Shown here one piece after another: positions 47,491 to 55,471 of a stretch of DNA of 64,000 nucleotides (its first letter is position 1; every line of letters begins with the position of its first letter). Source of the DNA: an uncultured Vibrio sp. (GTDB lineage Bacteria > Pseudomonadota > Gammaproteobacteria > Enterobacterales > Vibrionaceae). The translations under genes were made by a program, and so were the position numbers. Location: positions 1 through 64,000 of the forward strand of contig CANNGN010000011.1 in assembly GCA_947504195.1 (NCBI GenBank), read 5' to 3'. Below the pieces are notes generated by a model. The model was not told where the DNA came from and ran no database searches. It worked only from the letters and a program-made list of their open reading frames with translations.

Positions 47491-50400
47491 TTATTTTATT
47501 AAAGTAAGGTTTTTAACTTTAAATTCAACACCAGCCTGAGATTGCCCCCAAGAAGGTAATATCGCAAGAGCTCTGTTTACCGCCTCAATGTCCAACGTTC
47601 CATCATTAAGTTCGCTAACATTGATTGAGATGTTATGCAATGTTCCGGTCGGATAGTTCTCCCGAGAGAGCAGATAGTCATCTCCGGTTCCGCCATCTTC
47701 CGACTCGAGTTTAATGGTTAAACCTGTTGTTTCATTTTCACCGTCATTTGCAGGCGTTCCGTAAGTTTCAATCAATAAATCGAAGTTAAGCGTTCCATCA
47801 ACATAGTTACTTAAGTTTTGCGTATTACCATCTATATAAACAATGCCTTTGTAGCTTTCGGGACTTGTAGAATCATAAGCAACAGATAAGATTGTTTCAC
47901 CATCAATCATTTCAGTACTATATGTTACGTGCCCATCAATACTAGACCAGTCGTCTGTCGTCGCTTGATAATCACTTAAGCCTGTCCACGTATCAAAAAC
48001 ATTTACTTCATCTAAATCTAAAGGGGTCAACCCTTCTCCAACAAGTTCCTCACAAGAAACCGCATCTTCAGCGGCATCTTCCGAAAGAGGTACATAGCGA
48101 ATGTTACCGAGGTTCATGCTCACAGCATCTCCACTTTGTAGTAAGAACGGTTTATCTGTGAGGCTAAAACTCATTCCTTCGTCTTCAAAGCACGTTAACG
48201 GTATTTTAACGGTATCCCACTCAGCATCCCCGTCTACACGAACGTCTGGTAAGACACGCCAAATGTCAACGCTACCACGACAAGGATATCCACAGTCAGT
48301 TGCCAAAATCATAGATTCTGGTGCTTCTGATAACATCTGTACATCAAATTGAAGTGTGGCTTCAGCATTGATATAAGAATTGAGATCAGTGTATTCGTCA
48401 CCGTTAGATAGTTCGATAAATATCTCTGCAGAACTATCGGGGTAATCATCTGTCACACCACTAAATTCAAGCTTTAGAGCATCTTGTTGGAATAAGTAAT
48501 TGATTGGTGTTGTCGTCAGTGTACCTATCGATGTTTCAGTTCCATTCGAAACATTAACTGAAGACCAACCATTGGTCTCTCCAGCCATGCGGGCTGTGTA
48601 ATCACCACTTGCTTTGGCATTGTAGAGTTCTAATACACTCGTCGCCGTTGTTGAATCTGGTTCTGATTGACCACAACCGTAATCACGATAATCAAGAGGG
48701 ATATCATTAAGATCCGTTTCAACCCCTTGTGTGGTACTGGAGGCATAACCTAAGCCGTAACCATATGGGAATAAAGGCTTATTCTCTCTTTCAATATCTT
48801 GTTCGATTAGCTCTCCTGTCATTCCGTCTACCGGAGTGGTGTAATCTTCGATATTTGGAGCGTGACGGTTAATGGTTGTAGAACATACATTCATTGGCCA
48901 CGAATAAGATAGACGACCTTTAAAATCAGCTCCATCTTCGGCAAATAAAACATCTGTAATACCACCTGCTTCTGTACCAGGTAACCAAGCAGCGACAAAT
49001 GCATCGGACGCGTTAATCTCTTCGTTTACATAGAGCGGACGTCCTGAGTAGAAAACAGTAACCACTTTATGCCCAGCGTCTTTCATTTCTTGAACTGTTG
49101 CTAAATCGGCGGCGTAAGTCGAGTCAAGTGACGAAAATTCGAGTGTTTGGTTGGCGTCAATATCCCCGTACATTTCAGCATAGGGATCCTCTCCAATAAC
49201 AACAATTGCAATGGCATCTTCCGGAGCCTCTGATTCGCTGGTATAAACATTTTCTGTACCAACAACATCCTGTAATGCCATCAACATAGTTGTTGCACCA
49301 GGGAAGTCGTCCTCAAGAGTGTTTTCAGTACCTTGCCAAGTTATGCTCCAGCCTCCAGTTTGCTTTTGGATATCATTGGCAGCGCTTCCGGCAATAATAT
49401 AAGAAGCGTTTTTACTTAACGGAAGAACAGAGCCTTCATTTTTTAATAAAACCAATGACTCACTGACTGCTTGTCGTGCAATCGCTCTATGCTCGTCTGA
49501 TCCTAAAACACTTTCATCCCCTGCCAATTCTCGCTGAGAAGGTTTAGGTTTCTCCCAAAGATTTGCACGCATCTTCACACGCAGGATGCGGGTAACCGCA
49601 TCATCAATACGATCTATGGAAATAGTGCCATCATCAACTTGATCAATAACATTCTGGTAGAAAGCTTTCCAATCGCTATTTGAAGTGACCATAAACACGT
49701 CATTACCCGCGTTCACAGCCTCCGGACAATTAGCAGAAGTACAACCATTAATCTCCGATTGGCCATTCCAGTCGGTAACAATTAACCCATCAAAACCCAT
49801 TTTATCTTTAAGTATATCGTTGAGCATATACTTGCTGCCATGGAGCTTGTAGTTGTATTCACCCGTGCCAGTCTGGTCATAGTTCGCATCGTTGTGCCAT
49901 GAGTTAAACGAACTCATCACCACCTGTGCACCTGCCTCTAAGCCTGAGAAATATCCTGTTGCCATAATATTTCTCAGGTATTCTTCGGTATAGTGATTTT
50001 CACCACGGTCTTCGCCATTGAACGTACCACCATCACCAACCCAGTGCTTAACGTTGGAGATAACATTGCGCTCTCCTTTAAGCCCTTGAGCGCCGCCTTG
50101 TAAACCTTCCACCATTCTTCCAGCGTATTGATAAATAATTTCAGGATCTTCAGAGTAGCCTTCATAAACTCGGCCCCAACGATAATCTCGTGGAGAAGCA
50201 ACCGTTGGTGCAAACGTCCAGTCAAGACCGGTCGCAACAATCTCTTCTGCTGTAGCCTCACCAATACGCTCAATTAAATCCGGGTTATTTGCAGCACCTA
50301 ATCCAATATTGTGAGGAAAAACCGTTGCACGATATACATTGTTATGACCATGAACGGCATCCGTTGCCCACATAAAAGGAATTCTAAACCCACGTTCTTC

Positions 50401-50811
50401 ATATGCTTCATCTACTGCATCGTAGTATTGATCCGCCATATCAGCCCAATCTTGTGCTGTTGCGTATTTATCATCGTTAGGCCAACCACCGCCACCATTT
50501 AAGAGCGAACCTAACTTATACTCTTTCGCTTCTTCTGGTGTAACTTCACGTAGATCTGGTTGGATCATTTGTCCTACTTTTTCTTCGAGAGTCATTTGAC
50601 TGAGGATATCAGCGATAAACGCTTCTATATCTTCGTCCTGTGGGATAGCACTAGAAATACTAGGCCAATCATCATAATAGGGAACTTTAGATACAACCGA
50701 ATTCTCAGACGAAGAGTTAGATGAGGCGTTATCTGAGCCATTATCGAGGTTACAACCAGATAACAATGCCAAAGATATAAGGCATGATAGTGTTGTTCTT
50801 TTGTAATTCAT
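47491..50811 (-). CDS. GH3-family beta-glucosidase/exo-beta-glucanase lipoprotein
   Basis: A 1106-residue secreted glycosidase that removes glucose from the ends of beta-glucans. A signal peptide with lipobox (ALLSGC) anchors it, followed by an Asn/Ser-rich linker. The GH3 N-domain has MTLEEKVGQM, GHNNVYRATVFPHNIGLG, NVKHWVGDGGT and the nucleophile Asp in GFDGLIVTDWNGQSE (near residue 347). The C-domain contains SLVLLKNEGSVLPLSK, and the fold ends about residue 690. About 400 further residues form two beta-rich modules, resembling the C-terminal region of marine ExoP-type enzymes. Start at the ATG with GGTGGA; a GTG three codons earlier is weaker. A LacI regulator and repeated operator-like sites lie upstream. 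Confidence 0.92.
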   Translation of the reverse strand: MNYKRTTLSCLISLALLSGCNLDNGSDNASSNSSSENSVVSKVPYYDDWPSISSAIPQDEDIEAFIADILSQMTLEEKVGQMIQPDLREVTPEEAKEYKLGSLLNGGGGWPNDDKYATAQDWADMADQYYDAVDEAYEERGFRIPFMWATDAVHGHNNVYRATVFPHNIGLGAANNPDLIERIGEATAEEIVATGLDWTFAPTVASPRDYRWGRVYEGYSEDPEIIYQYAGRMVEGLQGGAQGLKGERNVISNVKHWVGDGGTFNGEDRGENHYTEEYLRNIMATGYFSGLEAGAQVVMSSFNSWHNDANYDQTGTGEYNYKLHGSKYMLNDILKDKMGFDGLIVTDWNGQSEINGCTSANCPEAVNAGNDVFMVTSNSDWKAFYQNVIDQVDDGTISIDRIDDAVTRILRVKMRANLWEKPKPSQRELAGDESVLGSDEHRAIARQAVSESLVLLKNEGSVLPLSKNASYIIAGSAANDIQKQTGGWSITWQGTENTLEDDFPGATTMLMALQDVVGTENVYTSESEAPEDAIAIVVIGEDPYAEMYGDIDANQTLEFSSLDSTYAADLATVQEMKDAGHKVVTVFYSGRPLYVNEEINASDAFVAAWLPGTEAGGITDVLFAEDGADFKGRLSYSWPMNVCSTTINRHAPNIEDYTTPVDGMTGELIEQDIERENKPLFPYGYGLGYASSTTQGVETDLNDIPLDYRDYGCGQSEPDSTTATSVLELYNAKASGDYTARMAGETNGWSSVNVSNGTETSIGTLTTTPINYLFQQDALKLEFSGVTDDYPDSSAEIFIELSNGDEYTDLNSYINAEATLQFDVQMLSEAPESMILATDCGYPCRGSVDIWRVLPDVRVDGDAEWDTVKIPLTCFEDEGMSFSLTDKPFLLQSGDAVSMNLGNIRYVPLSEDAAEDAVSCEELVGEGLTPLDLDEVNVFDTWTGLSDYQATTDDWSSIDGHVTYSTEMIDGETILSVAYDSTSPESYKGIVYIDGNTQNLSNYVDGTLNFDLLIETYGTPANDGENETTGLTIKLESEDGGTGDDYLLSRENYPTGTLHNISINVSELNDGTLDIEAVNRALAILPSWGQSQAGVEFKVKNLTLIK

Positions 50812-50990
50812 AACATCCACCGAAGTTTAATATGCTAATTAACGTGAAGGTAATAAACAGATCCCCTCTGCTTATCTTGATAAAAAGTCGAATATCTTTG
50901 AACGCGTTAGCTTACAAATTAGTAACACCACATCAGTCATTCCCACACAAAAACTCAGCTAGAAATAAAAGATTTAACAGCTCCAGAAAT

Positions 50991-51003
50991 GAAACCGCTC
51001 CCA
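50991..51003. promoter_or_regulatory. Putative LacI-family operator, copy 1
   Basis: GAAACCGCTCCCA. It combines the AAACCG and GCTCCCA halves around a central CG, as LacI-family operators do; TGGGAGCGCTCCCA is the known operator of actinobacterial cellobiose repressors. It lies 180 bases before the GH3 ATG. Confidence 0.5.
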
Positions 51004-51143
51004 AAAAAATAAAATAAAAACAACAAATAGGAAAAGTGTTAACCAAGGTAAAAACACACAACAATTCAGCAATAAACTCCTTATATAACAAACATTAAAT
51101 AATAAATCTTGAAAAATAATATAGTCGACATAGGATTAAAACA

Positions 51144-51159
51144 AGTGATAAACATCACA
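51144..51159. promoter_or_regulatory. Putative CRP-cAMP site upstream of GH3
   Basis: AGTGATAAACATCACA fits TGTGA-N6-TCACA with one mismatch in the left half. It is positioned between the two GAAACCGCTCCCA copies. Confidence 0.55.
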
Positions 51160-51252
51160 ATTAAATGGAACCGATCCTAAATGAAAAATTAAAATATCAT
51201 CTTAAAAACATGAAAAACTCTATTTTTTGGCTATATTTATATAAAAACAAAA

Positions 51253-51265
51253 GAAACCGCTCCCA
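51253..51265. promoter_or_regulatory. Putative LacI-family operator, copy 2
   Basis: Exact 13-base repeat of copy 1 in the same orientation, 262 bp further from the GH3 gene. Two identical copies could allow DNA looping by a tetrameric or paired repressor. Confidence 0.5.
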
Positions 51266-51536
51266 CGAAAATCTCGAAATTACACTAACACACCTCAGCG
51301 TTACACTAAGTTACAGTGGCTGTGATATTGCACTCAAAACGAATTGAAGTTAATAGATAGCATTCATCTACTTGTAGCTATTACCGTTGGATAGGTTCAC
51401 TGATCATGATTAAAATGCTAATTTTGTGACGGAAAGCACTAGTGTAAAAATATTGGGTAGTAAGGTGGTGAACCTAGTAAAGGTAGGAAAATTGAAAGTA
51501 GTTTGCTTAGAGCGAAAAGCTCAAAATACCTCAGCC

Positions 51537-52538
51537 TTAACGATTAACTTTTCTTACGGAGTCTCTAATAACTAACTCTGGAATTAACTTCTGTGGCATC
51601 GAATAATCCATATTCTTAATTAGAGAAAGGACTTTTTTTGCTGCTTCAATACCCATTTCTTTGACTGGAAAATTAATCGTGGTTAATTTGGGATCAGTAT
51701 GAGCACTAAATATACTATTGTCGAAGCCTACAACAGAAATATCATCACCAATGGTTATCCCCCTTTGTTTTAACACATCATAAACCCCAAGAGCTATATG
51801 ATCATTCTGGCAAAAAATAGCTGTCATATCTGTATTTCGATCGAGTAACCGATTAGGCGCGATATCGTTATTAGCCATGCAGAAGTTCCCCTCAACAACT
51901 AACTTAGCATCATACTCAATGTCATATTCAGCCAGTGCTTTACGATATCCTAGTAGCCGTTCTCTACTATCACGTGAACGCAAAGGCCCTGTAATGCAGC
52001 CTATCCTTGTATGACCATTTTCAAGTAGATGTTGAGTAGCAAGATACCCTCCCAATTCATCATCCAAACAAATACAATTTTCAGCGATTTCAGGAATAGA
52101 GTGATTAAGTAGAACCGTCGCTGGTATCTCTTTTACGATTTCTAATATGTCATAATCCGATAACTCTCCAGAATGAAGAATAAGACCATCTACTTGTTTC
52201 GACTTAAAAAACATAATGGAGTCGACTTCTCTGTCCCATGACTCCTGCCCGCTTGTCGCAATAAGATATAACTTCTCCTGACGAACGATTTGTTCCGCCG
52301 TACTCACAAGATATGAATAAAATGGGCCAGCAATAGTTTCAACTAGCATTCCGATGCAATTTGAGCGATTAGAAGCTAGGGCTTGAGCGGAAGCGTTTGG
52401 TCGATAGTCCAACTGTGTAATCACCTTGAGAACCTTTTCTCTCGTCTCTTCTGAAACACTAGGATGATTATTTAAAACGCGTGAAACCGTTGATTTTGAT
52501 ACTTTGGCAAGCTCACACACTTCTTTAATAGACGACAA
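51537..52538 (-). CDS. LacI-family transcription regulator
   Basis: A 333-residue repressor with an N-terminal helix-turn-helix (IKEVCELAKVSKSTVSRVLNNHPSVSEETRE) and hinge helix (RPNASAQALAS). The periplasmic-binding-like sugar domain has IGMLVETIAGPFYSYL, GHTRIGCITGPL, TAIFCQNDHIALGVYDVL and SVVGFDNSIFS. The start codon is a TTG with GGAG 8 bases upstream. It is followed on the same strand by the GH3 gene and is its likely regulator, perhaps sensing cellobiose or laminaribiose. Confidence 0.92.
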   Translation of the reverse strand: MSSIKEVCELAKVSKSTVSRVLNNHPSVSEETREKVLKVITQLDYRPNASAQALASNRSNCIGMLVETIAGPFYSYLVSTAEQIVRQEKLYLIATSGQESWDREVDSIMFFKSKQVDGLILHSGELSDYDILEIVKEIPATVLLNHSIPEIAENCICLDDELGGYLATQHLLENGHTRIGCITGPLRSRDSRERLLGYRKALAEYDIEYDAKLVVEGNFCMANNDIAPNRLLDRNTDMTAIFCQNDHIALGVYDVLKQRGITIGDDISVVGFDNSIFSAHTDPKLTTINFPVKEMGIEAAKKVLSLIKNMDYSMPQKLIPELVIRDSVRKVNR

Positions 52539-52631
52539 ACGAAATTCTCCGTAAATATTAGTTTTCTTAATCCATATAATAATATAGCAACTTAAGATAA
52601 CTAGTAACTCATTCGAGTAATCGGCTTACTA

Positions 52632-52842
52632 CCCGAAAGCCCTTACAATAGACTAAGACAATAAGTAAATACAGTTTGATTAATTACTACGCTTACTCTA
52701 TTCAACGATTCGATAGCGACGGCAGCATAAAAAATCCGCCGAGATTATCGGCGGATTTATTTTTTTCATTTATTTTTCTAAAGAGTATTTACACATTGAT
52801 GGTTTTAATATGATTCATCCAACCAAAGAGCTTTTTACACTC
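52632..52842. repeat. Long direct repeat, copy A
   Basis: About 211 bp, nearly identical by eye to copy B at 55218-55422. Between them is an exact 33-bp block (52810-52842 and 55390-55422) and a shared terminator stem. Copy A has a 9-base extra piece near 52716. It ends 44 bases past the cyclase stop codon. Confidence 0.9.
52731..52765 (-). terminator. Terminator after the diguanylate cyclase gene (in repeat A)
   Basis: AAATCCGCC/GGCGGATTT 9-bp stem, followed on the minus strand by TTTTATGC. Confidence 0.9.
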
Positions 52843-52886
52843 CTACTGATATATTCTTATTTAACCAGAACAACAACGACAATGCT

Positions 52887-54374
52887 CTAGCACTGGCTCT
52901 TGCCATCTATAGACAGAGATGAACTCACCATTACCGTATTTCGCCCTAGAGCTTTCCCTTGATATAACTGCTTATCTGCTTCAGAAAGAGCTTGTGTTAG
53001 TGCTTGTTCTGATTGAGAAAGGGTCACAGAACGCTGCTGAGAAATAATAGGAACAGCACCAATAGATACAGTGACTATTCCATATGGATCATTACTTGTA
53101 TGAGGAATACCAAGCTCCAGCACTGCTAACCTCAACTCGATCACTCTTTGCTTCAGTGCTTCTTTCTCCTTTCCTGATAATAGAAAAACAAACTCCTCTC
53201 CTCCCAGACGGCACCCAAGCTCATTTGGTTTCAGTAAACTGTACATACTGTTTGCAACGTCAGTGAGAGCATTATCACCCTCAGTATGCCCATAAGTATC
53301 ATTAAAGCGCTTAAAATTATCGATATCACATATCACAACGTAAACAAGATTACCGTTCGACAATGTATCTTGGACTCGCTTGGCACCATATTTCTGATAT
53401 TTAAAACGAGAGCCGATACCGGTTAAAGGATCCGTTTCTGTTTGATTGTGAAGAATTCGTAACTGATTTTTAATTTTAGTAATCAAGCTTGAATAAGAAC
53501 GAGCTAAGTCACCAATTTCGTCTGCTCGTCTAATTTCAGGAATTTTAGACTGGTCGATAGTTTCAATGTCTTGCTTCATTGATATCGCCAATACTTTTAG
53601 CGGGCTCACAAGCCAAAATGTGATGATATAGATGAGAATGAATGAAGCAAGTATCGCAATAGTCGCTTCTTTTACGACATTTATTAGCAAGTTGGTTTTG
53701 ATTGTCTTCAGTTCAGTGGCATCAATAGTAGCCTTAAAAAGCCCACCATTTTGATTACGCAGTTTTATTTGTACATACAACAAAGCATTGCTTTCATCGA
53801 GATAATACGAATTTGTTCCCATAGACTCTGGTGCTTTGGGGATTAACAGGGATTGTAATTCAATGCTCTCAATTGTTCCTTTGAGATCCTGCTTTATTTT
53901 ATTGATGAGGTGGTGAAGTTTTTTTATATGAACGGTATTGGTTTCTGATGTTTTATCAAGCGAACGTTCTAATTGCTCTAACTGGGTAGAAAGTTGAATA
54001 GCATCTTGTTGAGTCAAGTCTAATCGCCAACCTTTACTTTTCTCAATCGAATATCTAACTTTGACTTTACTATCTAAATAGTCGCTGGTTCCGGAGATTT
54101 CAGCGAATTTCAGATTGGGAATAGCTTTCAAGTTATCGAGTGTTGATTGCATCAATAAATTCGCATAATTTCGCCCAGCAACCGAACCAGAGAAAAATGT
54201 ATTATACGCAGATAAATGACTGGCTGACATGTCTGCTAGATATTCAACTTTTGTCTCCCAGTCACTTTGATATCGAGAGTACGACATCCCCAGAATAATA
54301 GACATCACAAGCACTAAATGCGAAACAAATAGCATTTGGTTTATTGTCAACCAACCAAACAGCCTATCACTCAT
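52887..54374 (-). CDS. Membrane diguanylate cyclase (HAMP-GGDEF)
   Basis: A 495-residue sensor enzyme that makes c-di-GMP from two GTP. Transmembrane helices at about 13-31 and 236-257 flank a ~200-residue periplasmic domain. A HAMP linker (WLVSPLKVLAISMKQDIE and RADEIGDLARSYSSL) leads to a GGDEF domain starting DPLTGIGSRFKYQKYG. It has CDIDNFKRFNDTYGHTEGD and the active-site GGEEF at 391-395. The inhibitory RxxD site is absent: PNEL stands in its place. It begins 4 bp after the heme-protein gene, so the two are coupled. A periplasmic heme partner suggests sensing through the periplasmic domain. Confidence 0.93.
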   Translation of the reverse strand: MSDRLFGWLTINQMLFVSHLVLVMSIILGMSYSRYQSDWETKVEYLADMSASHLSAYNTFFSGSVAGRNYANLLMQSTLDNLKAIPNLKFAEISGTSDYLDSKVKVRYSIEKSKGWRLDLTQQDAIQLSTQLEQLERSLDKTSETNTVHIKKLHHLINKIKQDLKGTIESIELQSLLIPKAPESMGTNSYYLDESNALLYVQIKLRNQNGGLFKATIDATELKTIKTNLLINVVKEATIAILASFILIYIITFWLVSPLKVLAISMKQDIETIDQSKIPEIRRADEIGDLARSYSSLITKIKNQLRILHNQTETDPLTGIGSRFKYQKYGAKRVQDTLSNGNLVYVVICDIDNFKRFNDTYGHTEGDNALTDVANSMYSLLKPNELGCRLGGEEFVFLLSGKEKEALKQRVIELRLAVLELGIPHTSNDPYGIVTVSIGAVPIISQQRSVTLSQSEQALTQALSEADKQLYQGKALGRNTVMVSSSLSIDGKSQC

Positions 54375-54378
54375 AGCT

Positions 54379-54900
54379 TTAGTCTTTTATATCAATATAA
54401 GAACTTAAAACAGGCTCTGTACACGTACCATTGATACAAATATCTTTATACGTTGAATGACAACTTTCGCAGAAACTAGGTTCTAGGGAAGGATGCATTG
54501 AGCTTGTATCGTGACCATTACGATCATAACTTCCGTACAAAGGCATGCCACCAAGATGCTCAGTCACCCAGATGATCCCTTGCGCTTCGGAAACAGCAAC
54601 AACAGTAGGGCCATCACTATAAGGACCATGTGTTTTATATTGTTCTAGTTTTTCTGGATTCACTCGAATCGTCAGAGGAGAGCCCTGTCCATTATTAATC
54701 CACGCATAAGCTCGAACCGACTCTTGAATAAATAATGATGTATTTGGCGGCAGGACAGTATCGGCAGGAAGATTCATCGACTCTTTCACTACTGGCCATT
54801 TTTCCCATCCTTCTGGATAGCTTGCGTTCGATTCAGCAAAAGTTTTATTGGCCATTATCAATAATGAGCAAATGAAGATCAGCTCGGAAATACCTTTCAT
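54379..54900 (-). CDS. Periplasmic cytochrome P460-like c-heme protein
   Basis: A 173-residue exported protein with a signal peptide ending near NKTFA. Its pattern, YPEGWEKWPVVKES then ITIRVNPEKLEQYKTHGPYSDG and a single C-terminal heme-c site CESCH (residues 144-148), fits the P460/cytochrome c'-beta family, whose hemes react with NO or hydroxylamine. Two more Cys (155, 160) follow. Start taken at the ATG with AAGG upstream; six earlier codons (MDLRVN) are open. It is immediately followed by the diguanylate cyclase gene, for which it may be the sensor. Confidence 0.8.
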   Translation of the reverse strand: MKGISELIFICSLLIMANKTFAESNASYPEGWEKWPVVKESMNLPADTVLPPNTSLFIQESVRAYAWINNGQGSPLTIRVNPEKLEQYKTHGPYSDGPTVVAVSEAQGIIWVTEHLGGMPLYGSYDRNGHDTSSMHPSLEPSFCESCHSTYKDICINGTCTEPVLSSYIDIKD

Positions 54901-55217
54901 ATTAACCCTTAAATCCATTTGGGATTGTGTCGAACTTTTTCACAAACAAATATGAAAAAGTAAAATAATAAAACATCATATTAATAAATGATTTAACTCG
55001 TAAGTTTCCGTTATATTTTTGGCATATAAGTCTCACGATGTTATTAAATGTAGTACATTTTCCAAAAAAATAAGCCAGATAAGCAGGAATGTGCAAACTA
55101 TCCTATAGATAATTTAGTTATTACTTAAATTTTGTTTATCTATATCTAAATTTGGAGAATGCATATGGGGTTGATATTTATCATCAACCAAGGAACCAAT
55201 GCATCTTCATCCCTATC

Positions 55218-55422
55218 TCCCAGAAAGTCAGTGCAATAGATCAAGACAATAAGCAAATACAGTTTATTTCATTACTACATCTACTCTATTAAGAAATTCG
55301 ATAGCATAAAAAATCCGCCAAGATCATCGGCGGATTTAATTTTTTCATTTATATTTTTCTAGAGAGTATTTACACGTTGATAGTTTAAGATGATTCATCC
55401 AACCAAAGAGCTTTTTACACTC
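55218..55422. repeat. Long direct repeat, copy B
   Basis: About 205 bp, partner of copy A. It ends 49 bases past the TonB-receptor stop codon and contains the same terminator stem and the exact 33-bp block. Confidence 0.9.
55310..55345 (-). terminator. Terminator of the TonB receptor gene (in repeat B)
   Basis: AAATCCGCC/GGCGGATTT 9-bp stem followed on the minus strand by TTTTATGC, as in repeat A. Confidence 0.9.
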
Positions 55423-55471
55423 ATTCTGTCACATTGAATAACCAAGCTTTAACCTACCAACCTACAACGAT

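Larger units (their letters stand above)
50812..51536 (-). other. 725-bp regulatory gap between lacI-type regulator and the GH3 gene
   Basis: Very A/T-rich, no credible gene. Contains a CRP-like site and two copies of GAAACCGCTCCCA, described separately. Likely the GH3 promoter region with catabolite and substrate control. Confidence 0.65.
52539..52886 (-). other. Gap holding direct repeat A
   Basis: 348 bp between the LacI-type gene and the diguanylate cyclase gene. Nearly all of it is repeat copy A with its terminator; the LacI-gene promoter must lie in the left 90 bp. Confidence 0.7.
54901..55471 (-). other. Promoter region of the heme-cyclase pair plus repeat B
   Basis: 571 bp without a gene. 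The left ~300 bp is A/T-rich and must carry the promoter of the heme-protein gene. The right part is direct repeat copy B with the TonB-receptor terminator. Confidence 0.65.

Noticed and set aside
52805..52842. Short peptide readable through the 33-bp repeat block on the minus strand
   Set aside because: The frame is short, begins right after a stop and differs between the two copies by a one-base shift; more likely untranslated.
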